64,000 nucleotides of DNA from NCBI GenBank assembly GCA_030549335.1, contig CM060194.1:57440547-57504546 (forward strand). The letters are read 5' to 3'. This stretch comes from Pontederia crassipes. Its lineage: Eukaryota; Streptophyta; Magnoliopsida; Commelinales; Pontederiaceae. Of this stretch, positions 1 through 11,276 are shown piece by piece. How positions within the stretch are numbered: position 1 is the stretch's first letter; every line of letters begins with the position of its first letter. The position numbers and the translations under genes were made by a program. Under the pieces are notes generated by a model that saw nothing but the letters and a program-made list of their open reading frames with translations, made no database searches and was not told where the DNA came from.

Positions 1-450
1 AGGGTCGCCCTCCGTCATCATAGCACGACACCAATTTTTTATTTTTTTATAATTCCACGTCAGACAATTGCTTGCGTGGAGGAGGGAAAAATTACCATTT
101 GGATTCCAAGTCAGCATCGCAATTGGGAAACCACTGATTAAAAGTACAAAAGATAGTTGGTGAAATAAGTTAAAAGATGAAAAGTAATCTTGTTATAAAA
201 TAAAGTTTGAGAATAGCATTAGAAAAGTGCCCAAAGTTGAAGAGTATCTAAGGTGTGAGTGACGCATGATAAAATATGTGTGCAAAATATTACATTATTT
301 TACCTGTGTGAATATATGTGTAAAAATTTGTTGAGGCGCATACATTTAATGTATCATAATGTATCAACGGTCAGAGGTCCTTAACATTTAACACTGTAGC
401 ATTCTGTTTCATTGGACGATTGTGCTTTGTAGCTTAGTCTAAGCGATTAG
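1..450. other. Unassigned AT-rich flank, possibly the upstream part of a plus-strand LTR
   Basis: No reading frame or RNA gene is recognisable here. The block seems to continue, across the solo LTR at 451-2299, into the TATA-bearing segment at 2305-2480. It may therefore be the upstream region of one plus-strand LTR or promoter. This is inference from position only. Confidence 0.3.
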
Positions 451-2299
451 AAGTTTGTAATAATGATGTAGCAAAATAAATCCGCTAACAAGTGGACTAA
501 TCTCTCAAGTAATATAATAATAGGAGTAAAGAGTGTCGAACTCACAAGGAATATTATTAATTCAATATCTGAATTTATAAATTAATAAGAGAAGAAAAAT
601 ATGGAATTTTGGAAATATGTTTTTAATTATAGAATAAAATAAAGAAATAAGATAATAAGATAAGATAATGGTGTTGAAGTTAGGCCTTATGATGAAAATA
701 GATCAGGATAAATATTTGAAGTATAAAAGATAAATTTAATCTTTAAAGATGAATTAGAGTCCTCCTAAATTATTAACTTGACATGATTAAATTGCGATCT
801 CCACAAATTGGTATCCCCTCAATCTAAGCATGCAAATTAAACTATCTTAATTTAATAAGAATTGAAGTCTTCACAAATTGGTATTCCCTCAATCTAAGCA
901 TGCAAATTAAACTATCTTAATTTAATAAGAACTGAATACATCCCATCAAATCATATTAATATTAAGACACAGTAAATTAGATTCCTTACTCCACAAACTA
1001 GTATAGATTACAGACCACACAAACTTGATTCTCCATACACTAGTTATCAAATTTATGTCAATTATTAATTTCAAATAAAATCAATTAATCTAATTAATGA
1101 ATTCTGAAATCAAATAGTCCACAAACTGATAATTGCTCACCTAAAAAATCCAAATAATTAAATCAAAAGTACTAAGCACAATTAAATCCAAATAGTTTCC
1201 CTTCAATTAATAATCTCCTAAAATAATAATCCTAAAAATATGAAGTTTATCCTAAAAATATTGGAGAGAGAATAAAAATAATAAAGAAAGAATTACACCC
1301 AAACGTAGTACGTGCATAAATGGTGAACCACCAGACTTTAGGAACTTTGGCCAGCACCCCTTTTTCAACTTTAGGCCGCTCCGTCTCCTCTTGGTTGTAT
1401 CCTGCGGCGCTCATGACTCTCTGTGATAGAAACATGAACTTCAAAGAACGAGTTGGGACGATGGTTTCTCCTCTATTTATAGGTACAGACGGGTGATCAC
1501 AGGCGTAAATTGTATGGCCGAGTTTAATTTGCGGAGATAAACATTATGACTTTTAAATCTCGACCATCAAACTTGGTTAATGATGATTTTTTCCACCCAA
1601 TGATTGGTTGATGACCACGCCAATAGTCTCCATCATTGGTTAATGATAGAGTTTTGCATGCCTTGATCTCGGCTGGTAATCTCCATCTTTGTTTAATGAT
1701 AGAGTTTTGCACCCAATGATCTCGGCCGGTGATACTCAAATGTTGGTTAAGGATAAAACTTCTTTGCTTTGGCCCCCAAAGATCCTCTTCGTGGTTGGAT
1801 ATTACGGTCAACAACTTCCATAGCTCTTGGTTAGGGATAATGTTTTGCGCCCAGTGAAATTCCTCTCATTTCACTTTTCGGCCACTAAAGATAATGGGTT
1901 AATGATAAAATTTTATCCACTTTTATGCCCGTAATCTTCTTTGGATAAGCACTACAGCCATACAACCTTATGATGATAAAGTATGAATTTCCTCTTGCTT
2001 TCACGCCTGTAAAATTCTTCTAGTCCGAATTACGGCCAATGATAATCTCCAACTTGGTGTCGTCTCAAGATCAAAGTGATATCATCCATTGTTGTATGTT
2101 AATTCGACTTTACCTACAAAATAATTATAAAAATTAAGTCAATTTATTCAAAATTAAGATATTCAACGAATTAGTAACTAGACTCGATAAATCTGGAATT
2201 ATAAATAAAAATGACACAAAATGATGCATGCCATGATCAAATTACAGAAAAAAATAATTAAAACAATAGTATAAAATATGTTATATTTTACATGCATCA
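451..2299 (-). repeat. Solo LTR, Tat/Athila-like Gypsy family (copy 1)
   Basis: This block is homologous along its length to the two LTRs of the Gypsy element at 11277-19711. It shares the segment with GTAGCAAAATAA, then the AGTGTCGAA segment and the TTATTAATTCAATATCTGAA segment, and the shared end TGCATCA. Read on the minus strand it has TATAAATA at 1474-1481. Upstream of that, at about 1540-2050, lies a run of repeated words containing GGCCG. The flanks ATTAG (446-450) and AATAG (2300-2304) agree at 4 of 5 bases and could be the target duplication. The left terminus is eroded, so its exact start is uncertain. No internal region is attached, so it is read as a solo LTR from LTR-LTR recombination. 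Confidence 0.75.
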
Positions 2300-2304
2300 A
2301 ATAG

Positions 2305-2480
2305 TTTTATCTTTCTTACATATAAATAGAAGGGAAGTATTGTAAGAATTTGAATGGCTCAATAAAAAAAATTCTTCTAGTGTTTTCCCCAAATTGGGTG
2401 CTTCTGTGTGTTCCTTTATTTGGGAATTTACAATTTGTTAAGTAATTATTTCAGAAGACTCTTGTGTTACAACAATATTT
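2305..2480 (+). promoter_or_regulatory. LTR-like promoter and polyadenylation segment
   Basis: TATAAATA lies at 2321-2328 and a CAATAAA polyadenylation-like word lies at 2360-2366, about 35 bp downstream. This tight TATA to AATAAA spacing is typical of the R region of short Copia LTRs. No terminal TG or CA could be assigned, so the assignment to an LTR is tentative. Confidence 0.4.
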
Positions 2481-2529
2481 GAATTCCCTGGAACATAACC
2501 TCTACGCTTGAACTTCAAACCTGCTGGAT

Positions 2530-3108
2530 AACCTACAATTTTGTAGCATTGACTTTTTTGTGCCCTGGCTTCTTACAACATATTATTACCTCTTAGTGGT
2601 CTGCAAGTCGATTTTTGTTGCTGATTTTGATACTTGACCGCATAAAAAACTAATTGATCATTACTGGAACTATCTCCTTTATTTTGTCTTTGATTTTCTT
2701 CAATTAGAAGTGAATAGAGCTGATTGAAAAATGGTACCGGGTTCATCAAGAGAATCTGAGATCTAGCATTATTATAGCAATCATTTAAGCCAAATAAAAA
2801 CTTATACAATATCTGCTGCTTTAGATAATTGTGGTAATCTCGATTTTGATCAATTTTTGAAAGAGCTAGAACCATAGATGTTAGTTCCTCCCACAATAAC
2901 TTCAGTTTACTATAATAATTTGGTATTGACATAGTATTATGCATAATTGAGTAGATATGACCATTCCATTTACTTTGTCAAACCTCTCTTTGAGGTCATT
3001 CCGGAATGTATAAGCATCTTGAGTAAAGGTTGTGTTACAAATCAATCCTTTCACCGCTGTGCTTGTGATCCATGAAAGCACAGTGCATTATATCTTTGCC
3101 ACTAATAT
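2530..3108 (-). mobile_element. Copia retrotransposon fossil, gag C-terminal part
   Basis: Minus-strand frames here match the plant Copia gag family (UBN2 type). Recognisable stretches are an LKERF-like block, YYSKLKLLWEEL, then FLFGLNDCYNNARSQILLMNPVP, and a zinc-knuckle-like CYKIVGYP segment near 2530-2555. The N-terminal part of the same gag lies at 7575-7840, beyond the inserted solo LTR at 3109-7569. Together with the primer site at 7868-7879 this marks the 5' end of one old minus-strand Copia element whose pol is absent. It is broken in several places. Confidence 0.8.
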
Positions 3109-5151
3109 TGTAATGCCCCACATGACTTTCACATGCTCAGAGTCGTCTCAGAGACATTACACAATTACTAATAAAACTAATTTTCTAAATTAAATTCTAT
3201 AAAGTGCGGAAATGATAATAAGAACATCTATTAATTCATAATGTCAAAGGAGTTGGAACATCTATAACTCCACAATAGTAAAAGTGCGAAAAACTAATGA
3301 ATAATAAATAAATCTAGTAGGACACAATCTTACACCATATGCAACATTTATCTACCACTTGTATCGCCATCCTCTATCATCATCTCACTTGTATGAATTT
3401 ATATGCAGGGAAAAACTCAAGAGTATATAAATACTCAGCACATAGGATCTAACCATAATAATAATCAATAAATCAACAATGCTCAATAGAACAAGTAACA
3501 ATAAGTAATGGAGCACTGGATGGATCAATAAGATAAGATCTCAATATATCAATAAAGCAATAAAGTCATAGATCAATAAAGAGGATCAGGAAAGGGTGTC
3601 AGAACGACCAATGCCTGATCACTATAACATTATTCAATTTAATAATTTCAATTCAATATCAATATCAATGGTCATATGTCAATAACAATTTTTATTTGAT
3701 TGCATGGGCGGAGGCAATGCCAATCAACGCTAATATCCAAATGAACATGATTCAATTCAATTTAATTCGATTTCCATATAGTCAATTCAGTTTAATTCAA
3801 TCTTTAGAGTTATCCAATACAATAGAGAGTGTTCGGTCAATTAAGAAAAACTCCACGTCTCTTTCATGTATGCCAATGGAGAATATCAACCCACGGTAAA
3901 CCATCCTCCAATAATAGCGCTAAACAATAATTCATAATGACGGAAGGCCATGGCCAATCATAGGATGACCATACTAGATTAATACTATGATGAATCGCAT
4001 GATTAGATGAAATATTGATGATAATAATCTCAAAATCTGATCTAAAAGATATGATGCGGTCATATATATTAATAATATGATCACAGAATGATTAACCACA
4101 ATAAGCATTCAATTATCCATAGTAATATATTCAAAAATATATTTTCTACCCCTAAAACCCGACTTGCATTGAGTAGAACCCGGGCCGCATTCGGAAACAA
4201 CCAAAACCTCTCGACAGGGTCAAATGCGGTCGAGTGTATGGTGACCTCGAGCTGGGTTGGCCGGTTCATCTCCAATTTGATCGCACCATGCTTGAGCCGA
4301 GCTGAAGCAAGAACCTAGGATGGGCAAATAGGAACCCGGGCTAGGTTTACAACTCGATCCAGTCCCGGGTCCAACTCAGTCTAGACTCAATGCAATTCGG
4401 GTCAGGCAATGCAGAACCCAGGCCGAGTTCTGCCACCGATGGAGAAACATGTTGCACCATAACCATACCATATGATATCCAAACGACGCACAATTTATAT
4501 CAATAGATTCTCAGTATAAAGAAGAAGAGAATAGGGTTCCATGTCGTGAAAAACTGACACCATGAAGATTCCTTCCACATGCCTAAAGTTGGCTAAAAAC
4601 TAACTGCAATCCTTTTTTGAAAAACTGTACAAACGTCGAACTTTAACCGGCGATTACTCTCTGTCCATGACCCAAAACTCGCGGCCACTGCTTGAAAGAT
4701 CTTCTCCTATATGTTGGCTTCGAAACCAGGCGCCACGTGCTCTCTGGGATGCCTCGATTTGCAGAAAACAGAGGACAAAGGGGGGCTCATGGTGCAAAAA
4801 TTTTGTTTGGCTGAAGGAAGTTTCCAACCACTCTTTAATGTCTATTTATAGTTGTAGGCTATGGTTTCCACTTCTTTAGGCCTTGTACTTTTTTAAAATC
4901 AATTTTGATCATCCATCACTAATTAATCTCTCCATAATTTCTCAAATTTAATTAAATTTGAATTAACTTAATAATCCCATAATTATCTCCATAACAATTC
5001 CACCCCTTCTCAAACTCTCTTTTCCTTTCCAACTTTCCCCATAATTTCCATCAATTTTGGAATTAAATATTTCCAAAATATTAAATAGTGATTTTCTAGA
5101 TCTAATTAATGGATAAAATATTCATTTATTTATTTAATAAAAATTGAGGTC

Positions 5152-7558
5152 TGGTGCATACAAAATATAACATATTTTAGTCTACTATTTTAATTAATAT
5201 TTTTGTAATTTGATCATGGTATGCATCATTTTAAGTCACTTTTAGTCGTAATTCTAGATTTATCGATTATAATTATTAATTATCTAAATATTTTAATTGT
5301 GGATTGATTAATTAAACTTTAATAGCTATTTTGTAGGAAAAGCCGAGTACACGATTATCTAAGGATTATATTTTATCAAGTTAAATGAATTACGGACGTA
5401 TCGGCCGCAATTCAGATGCAAAGTGAATATTGGCTGCAAAAATCCCATGAAGATATATCCTTAACCAAGGTGTATCGGCCGTGAACCCAACAGATTTTTA
5501 GGGGCAAAACACTACAAGAAAAATGCAAATTATAGATGGTCAGAACCATTTGTAACTTGCGGAAAACAGTCAAAAATTATAATTTTCGACGGAACCGATT
5601 CGACAAAAAAATGATCGTCATAAATTATTTTATGAAATATATGAATATGATATTTAATTACTTTTAAAGTTACCGTCGATTGAAACCATCAAAAATTAAT
5701 TATTTGTAATATATAATACTACTTACATATATATAATAATTATTTTTAAATTTATTGAGACCATCGGAAATTGTGACGATCTGGATTATCGCTAATTATA
5801 TTAATAAAAGAAATTTTATATTATATTATTTTTCACCTACCGATGGTTAGAACCGTAAAAAATGTGACGATTTGAACGGTCACTAATTTTATTAATAAAA
5901 TACTCCTTATGTTATATTATTTTTATTTATCGACAAACAGAACTGTCAGAAATTATGATGGTTTGAACTGTCACTAATTTTATTAATAAAATACTCCTTA
6001 TATTATATTATTTTTCATTTACCAACATTAATAAAATACTCCTTATATTATATTATTTTTCATTTACCGACGGTCCGGATCGTTGGAAATTGTGACGGAT
6101 AGATGTCCTGATCGTCGAAAAATAAAATAATAATATAATAAATTACATATTTTATTATTTTTATTTCTGACGATTGTAACCGTCAAAAATTTCGATGAAA
6201 ACCTTTCCGCCGCAAAATCCATCATAATTTGCGATGGATTTCTTTTTGCCGGAAATGGCCCGTCGGAAAATCCTCATTTTCTTGTAGTGAAATGCCATAT
6301 CAATCAAGTCCATCAGCCGCAAAATCCAAAAGTTTTATCATTATCGGCCAAGATCGTTGGGCACAAAAGTTTATCATTAACCAATGAGCAAGTTTATTGG
6401 CCGACAATTCCAATCATTGGGCGCAAAAGAAAGTTTGGCCGAGAATCATAAGAAAAGTTTATCATCGGGTGCAAAACAGATAACTTTCTATCATTAACCA
6501 AGTTTTATCTCTAACTGAATTTAAAGTTGGTCATATGATTTTCTCGATCGTGATCTGCATGAAGACCCTTCGCTCCTATAAATAGAGGAGAAAACCATCG
6601 TCCCAACTTGTGCTTTGACGTTTGATTTTCTTCCACAGCGAGTCGTGAGCTTCGCGGGCTTCGACCAAGAGTGAGAGTTGATCGGATGGCTGATCTAGAC
6701 GCTCTGATAACATCCGAGGATTCTAATTTTATTCTTGGTGTAATTCTTTCAATTATCATTTGTATTTTATTATTATCTTTATGAAATTCTAGGATGAACT
6801 CCGTGTTTTAGTTATTTTATTTTTAGGAGATTATTATTGAAGGGAAATTCTGTGAACTCTTATTTTATTATTATTGAATTTCTTTTGATAAATTTTTAAT
6901 TGTTTGTAGTGCTTTTAATTTAATTATTTAAATTTCTGAGTTAAGTAATTACTAGTTTGTGGACTATTTGATCTCAAATTTTATTTAATTAAATTAAATT
7001 ATTTATTGTGAAATTAAAAATTGGCATAGATTTAATAACTAGTGTATGGAGAATTAAATCTATGTGGTCTATTAATTTATACAAGTTTGTGGAGTGATTA
7101 ATAGTCTAAGATTTTTATATTAACGCATCTTAAATTTAATCTCATCTACATGAATACCAGTTTGTGGGACTTCAGTATTGATTAAATTTAAGATAATTTA
7201 ATTTGTCAGATTAAATAACAGAATTATCAGCTTGTGGACTATGTGATTTTAACCTTATAAATTAATAACTTAGAAAAATTCCTAATTCATCTTAAGAATT
7301 TTAATTTATCTTTTCTGGGTCACATAATTATCATTAATTTATTAACATCCTAAGACCAACTTCAACACCATTATCTTATTTTATTATAAATTTATTTTCA
7401 AAAAATAATGTTTTTCCTCTCTTAGTAATTTATAAAATTAGATATTGAATTAATAATATTCCTCGTGGGTTCGACACCCTTATTCTTATTTTCTATATTA
7501 CTTGAGGGACTAGTGCACTTACTAGCGATTTTATTTTGCTACATCATTTTACGCATCA
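5152..7558 (+). repeat. Solo LTR, Tat/Athila-like Gypsy family (copy 2)
   Basis: This is a plus-oriented relative of the LTRs at 11277-12943 and 17981-19711. It begins TGGTGCATACAAAATA (TGATGCATGC in relatives) and ends ACGCATCA. The flanks AGGTC (5147-5151) and AGATC (7559-7563) agree at 4 of 5 bases and are read as the target duplication. TATAAATA lies at 6577-6584. GGCCG-containing words occur at 5400-5500 and 6300-6440, upstream of the TATA box. A CACTA miniature element is inserted at 5510-6289, so the LTR proper is about 1.63 kb. Confidence 0.85.
5510..6289. mobile_element. CACTA-type non-autonomous DNA element
   Basis: The ends are perfect inverted repeats, CACTACAAGAAAA at the left and TTTTCTTGTAGTG at the right. 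They are flanked by a 3-bp AAA duplication (5507-5509 and 6290-6292), as expected for CACTA (En/Spm) elements. The 780-bp interior has no transposase frame. It consists of diverged, partly palindromic units of the GACGGTT...AACCGTC kind, separated by AT-rich TTAATAAAATACTCC-like segments. It relies on a transposase from elsewhere. It inserted into the solo LTR at 5152-7558 and is the youngest layer of that nest. Confidence 0.9.
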
Positions 7559-7574
7559 AGATCGTTACAAATAT

Positions 7575-7840
7575 TGCAATGCCATATCATCATAATCTTC
7601 CCAAACACAAGTATCATTCACGAATCCTTGTTTGTTCTTAGCAATCAAGTCATTATAAATTGAAGTACACCATAACATATAAAAATCATTATCAGTTGAT
7701 TGAAAAGATACCATAACCATAGATGGACTCGAAAACAAAGGATTCATAAGATCGGTAATACTAGAGTTCAAACCAGAACTTGAAGCCATTGACAAAGAAA
7801 CAAAAGAATCGACAATCAAATATGAACTCGAAGACAATAG
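7575..7840 (-). mobile_element. Copia retrotransposon fossil, gag N-terminal part
   Basis: The minus-strand frame carries the typical start of Copia gag, with DLMNPLFSSPSMVMVSF, then FYMLWCTSIYNDLIAKNKQGFV. This corresponds to the conserved NPLFLHPSD...LVS...NY..W...M..AL.AKNK.GFV pattern of the family. It belongs with the gag piece at 2530-3108 on the other side of the solo LTR. It is a broken fossil. Confidence 0.8.
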
Positions 7841-7867
7841 ATCATAACCTATCAGATTGTATCATCA

Positions 7868-8034
7868 GCTCTTATACCATGTTGAAGATCCATCTCCTTG
7901 AGCGATGATATCTCTCGATTGCAGAGGAATACACAAAAACACCCAAAATTTATTACAGAGTAGTTCCAACAGTGCATACAATTTCTTGACAGCAAGAAAC
8001 TTGTAGATAGTAAGAGTTAAGATAATCTTAAAGT
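7868..8034 (-). repeat. Primer-binding site and partial 5' LTR of the minus-strand Copia fossil
   Basis: On the minus strand, TGGTATAAGAGC (7868-7879) resembles the initiator tRNA-Met primer site TGGTATCAGAGC. The LTR end TGTTGAAGATCC begins next to it on the plus strand at 7880. Only about 155 bp of LTR remains before the next Copia remnant takes over near 8035. Confidence 0.6.
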
Positions 8035-10594
8035 AGGAGCTACTATTAATCACTCAAGTACATGTTTTTTAGCTGATCATGCAAATGATTGGATTCTTGA
8101 TACAAGAGCCAGTAATCATATGAGAAGATTGGCTTTCTAATGTCAAACTTCGAACTAAAGACATTACATTATCTGATGGAAATAGATCTAGTGACTCATA
8201 CAGGATCTTATATGCTGAACTCAAAGCTAATTTTGCGAGAAGTACTTTATGCGAAAAACTTCATATTTAATCTCATTTCGATATCACAGCTTCCCAGAGA
8301 TTTTCCATCAGTATCAATTATCTTCACATCTAATTCTTATGTTCTTCAGGAGGGCTGCAATGGGATGAGGAACCTGATAGATAAAAGGATGAAAGGACTG
8401 TATTTTTGTCAAGAAGAGAAGATTCTTTAGTGCCAATAGTTACTTGTGTTTCAGAAACTGAGTTGTGGCATCGTCGTATGCCATTATAGAAATCGTCTTT
8501 ACTCCAACAATTACAAAGTTGTAATAGGAAATGTTCATTTCATTGCCCAGTTTGTCCCCTTGCTAGACAAACAAGACAATCTTTTCCAATTGTTGAAAAA
8601 AATCATATCTTATAAGTGTTACATGTTGATGTGTGGGGGCATATAATCATTCTACATATAATGGCCCAAGTATTTTGTCACTGTTGTAGATGATAATAGT
8701 AGATTGACTTGGGTTCATTTAATAAATCAAAAGCCTGATTGTGGTGCCATTTTACAAAACTTTATTATCATGATAGAGAAACAACATGCTGCTGAGACAT
8801 CAAAATCATAACAAGTGACAATGGTACATAATTCTTTAATTATTTTTGCAAGAATTTCTTTGCTTCCAAAGGTATTACACATCAAAGTTCATGTGTATAT
8901 ACCCCTCAACAAAATGGACTTGTTGATAGAAAGCATAGGCATATAGTTGAAACAGCTAGAGTTTGATTTTTCAATCAAATGTACCTACAAAAATTCCTTC
9001 CAGAGTTTTGGACAATGTGTCAATGTTTGAGAAGTGCTTTGATGCTCCTCCATATTTGAGCTACTTAAAAGTATTTGGATGTCTTTGTAATAAGCTTCAT
9101 AAGCCTTCTCTAGATAAGTTTTTGAAAAGGTCCGCACCTGCGGTTTTCCTTGGTTATTCTCAAACCCAAAAGGTATACGAATTGTTGGAGTTGTCAAGTA
9201 CTATCAGCTACATTTTATTGAGTCAATTTTTCTTTTCAAATAATTAAGATATCTCCGACTACTCTACTTTTTCATACAGAAGCTAAAAGTCTTCATGAAC
9301 CTGTGGATGTTAGTCACACAAATTCACCTGATCTTCATGATTCAACATCTTTATCCCTAGAGAGTGAATGTTCACCTGTTATTTCAAAAGTTCCAAATAA
9401 TCCTTTCTAGCCTTCCAGTTTCTTCTAGCAGTTCAGGAAGCAATTTAGAAGTGCTTCTGCATGTATCAGATAATAATTCAACTAACATAGTACTTCCTCA
9501 TAATCCAAAACATCCTATAAGACCACCAATTGGCATCGAGATTATATAGTTTCTAATTGCACATCCAATACAAAACCATATATCTTATGATCATTTTTTA
9601 GCAACTCACATAGCTTTCTTATCATGTCTTGCTATGATCAATGAACGAATTATAAAGAGGCAGCTAGTGATCCACTTTGGGTTGAGGCGATGGACAGTGA
9701 GTTGCAATCTTTAGAATCAAATGGCACTTGGAAATTAGTTGCATTAAAATTAGGAGGCCAATGGGGAGGTTGAACATTACAAGGGAAGGCTTGTGACTAA
9801 ATGATATAATCAGATGGAAGAAATAGATTATAAGGACAGTTTCTCTAAAGTAGTACTATTAGAGAAGTTCTAGCTGTTATAGCTATTAACAATTGGTTAG
9901 TTTTTCATCTTGATGTAAACAACACATTTCTGAATGGTGACTTAGATGAAGAAGTTATATGGATATGCCACATGGTCTTTGCAGTAAGGGGGAGAATTCA
10001 AGAAAGGTGTGCCAATTTGTCAAATCTTTGTATGAGTTGAAGCGGGCTTCTCGCCAATGGAATATTATATTTACGAACATTTTAGTTAATTCTGGTTTTT
10101 GCAAAGCTAGAACGATAATACATTGTTTACTAAATCAGCTGATGACGCTATGGTGGTTATTCTAATTTATGTGGATGATGTACTTATCACTAAAAACTCT
10201 GAAATCTTGATTCTTGAAGCTAAACAATCTTTGCAATCAATGTTAAAGATCAAGGATCTTGGAAGTTTGAAGTTCTTTCTGGGCATGGAAGTTTTCAAAT
10301 TTCGAGAAGGGATATCCATTACACAAAGGAAATATGTTCTAAAGCTCTTATCAGATCTAGAACTATGAGCTTGCAAGCCTGTTGCTACTCCCCTTGAACA
10401 GAATATAAAACTAACATCTTATTTATATGACAAGCATCTGAGTACTCGGGGAATTAAGTTACCTGATGACCAATTACTTGATGAACCAAAGATCTTCCAA
10501 CACCTAATTGGGCGCCTGATTTATGTAACTCAGACATGACCAGATGTGTCATTTGTTGTACATCATCTCAACCAATTCATGCATCAACCAATAC
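8035..10594 (+). mobile_element. Copia pol fossil (protease to RNase H, truncated at both ends)
   Basis: Plus-strand frames follow Copia order. A protease-like stretch with WILDT is at about 8085-8130. A GAG-pre-integrase region ending near ELWH is at 8230-8480, and integrase is at about 8560-9200. Reverse transcriptase runs about 9650-10370 and includes VYELKRASRQW-like and LIYVDDVLI motifs. An RNase H start is at 10440-10590. Gag and both LTRs are missing. There are many breaks, so this is an old copy. The right end is replaced by LINE sequence near 10595, consistent with a 5'-truncated LINE having landed in the RNase H region. Confidence 0.85.
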
Positions 10595-10893
10595 ACCTGA
10601 TATAGATGGCTTCACCATTGAAGTTTACAAATACAATTGGGACATTTGTTGGATAAAAAATAATTGAACACACCAATAGATTCTTCTAGACAAGACTTTA
10701 CCTCCTGCCTAGAATAATACCTCTCTTGTCTTCAGCCCAAAGAAGACCAATTCTACCTTGGTCTCTTACTTTAGACCCATGGCCTTGTGAAATGTTCTTT
10801 ACCAAGTGACATCCAAGCTCCTTGCAAGCAAAATCAAACAAACATTAGAACATCTTATTGATTCAACCCAATTAGCATATGTATCTAGGAGAT
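10595..10893 (+). mobile_element. L1-type LINE, piece 1 (N-terminal reverse transcriptase)
   Basis: The plus-strand translation gives DGFTIEVYKYNWDIC, then a stretch like SYFRPMAL.NVLYQVTSKLLASKIK. These match the plant L1 pattern (DGFT.EFYK..W, ..DFRPISL.N..YKI..K.LA.RLK). Some residues between the blocks are missing and stops are present. There is no endonuclease domain, as expected for a 5'-truncated LINE insertion. The frame resumes near 25600. Confidence 0.8.
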
Positions 10894-10961
10894 TGATGCA
10901 AACTTTAAGTGATATAGATTTCAAGATGTTTCACAACTGGTCAATTAAATTAAACTCAATA
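10894..10961. repeat. Possible short LTR stub hosting Copia-A (left side)
   Basis: The segment begins TGATGC, the terminal word of Tat-like LTRs. It lies between the LINE break and the Copia-A LTR. Its proposed continuation at 24242 reads like the antisense end of another LTR, with CTACACTTTTGCAAG followed by GAGTATCGTA. This link is inference; no target duplication was found. Confidence 0.3.
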
Positions 10962-11276
10962 TGTAGGATCCCAAGACATCAAGAGGGGGAGGGTCAATTG
11001 GTGTTTAAAATCAAAATTATCAATTTTACAAAATACGTTGTGAAAGCTTAAAATCGATTCGTTAAACTTTAAACCAATGCAAATCCAATCATATCACAAG
11101 CATAATATGAGAAGGAGTGGGAGAGAGAATGCAAACACAAGAACACAAGGTGGTTGTTGATGAGGTTTGGCCACACCTTAGCCTATGTCCCCGCTCCGAT
11201 TTCTCGACCTCGAGATCACCGAAGATTTCACTAAACTCTTCCTTAATTTCAAATGGGGTAAAGTCTTGCTTGTCCT
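10962..11276 (-). repeat. Copia-A 3' LTR, outer part
   Basis: It aligns base for base, with scattered differences, to the start of the LTR at 23050. Shared features are TGTAGGA...CCCAAG, the ATTGGTGTTTAAAATC segment and the AGCTTAAAATCGATTCG segment. It stops where TGATGCG of the Gypsy LTR begins. Confidence 0.85.

Larger units (their letters stand above)
3109..7569 (-). repeat. Solo LTR of a Del/Tekay-like element, interrupted by another solo LTR
   Basis: On the minus strand the unit begins TGTAAC and ends GGGGCATTACA. The ending resembles those of the chromovirus LTRs at 39454 and 53549 (GGGGGCGTCACA and GGGGGCGTTACA). The two flanking 5-bp words are both AATAT (3104-3108 and 7570-7574), a perfect target duplication. 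The LTR is split: 3109-5151 and 7564-7569 belong to it, and 5152-7558 is a later solo LTR. TATAAATA on the minus strand at 4843-4850 suits this orientation. A CCCGGG-rich patch occupies about 4160-4440. Net length is about 2.05 kb. It sits inside a Copia gag fossil. Confidence 0.8.

Noticed and set aside
4081-4318. Overlapping frames in the CCCGGG-rich patch
   Set aside because: They fall inside the Del-like solo LTR and show no family resemblance.
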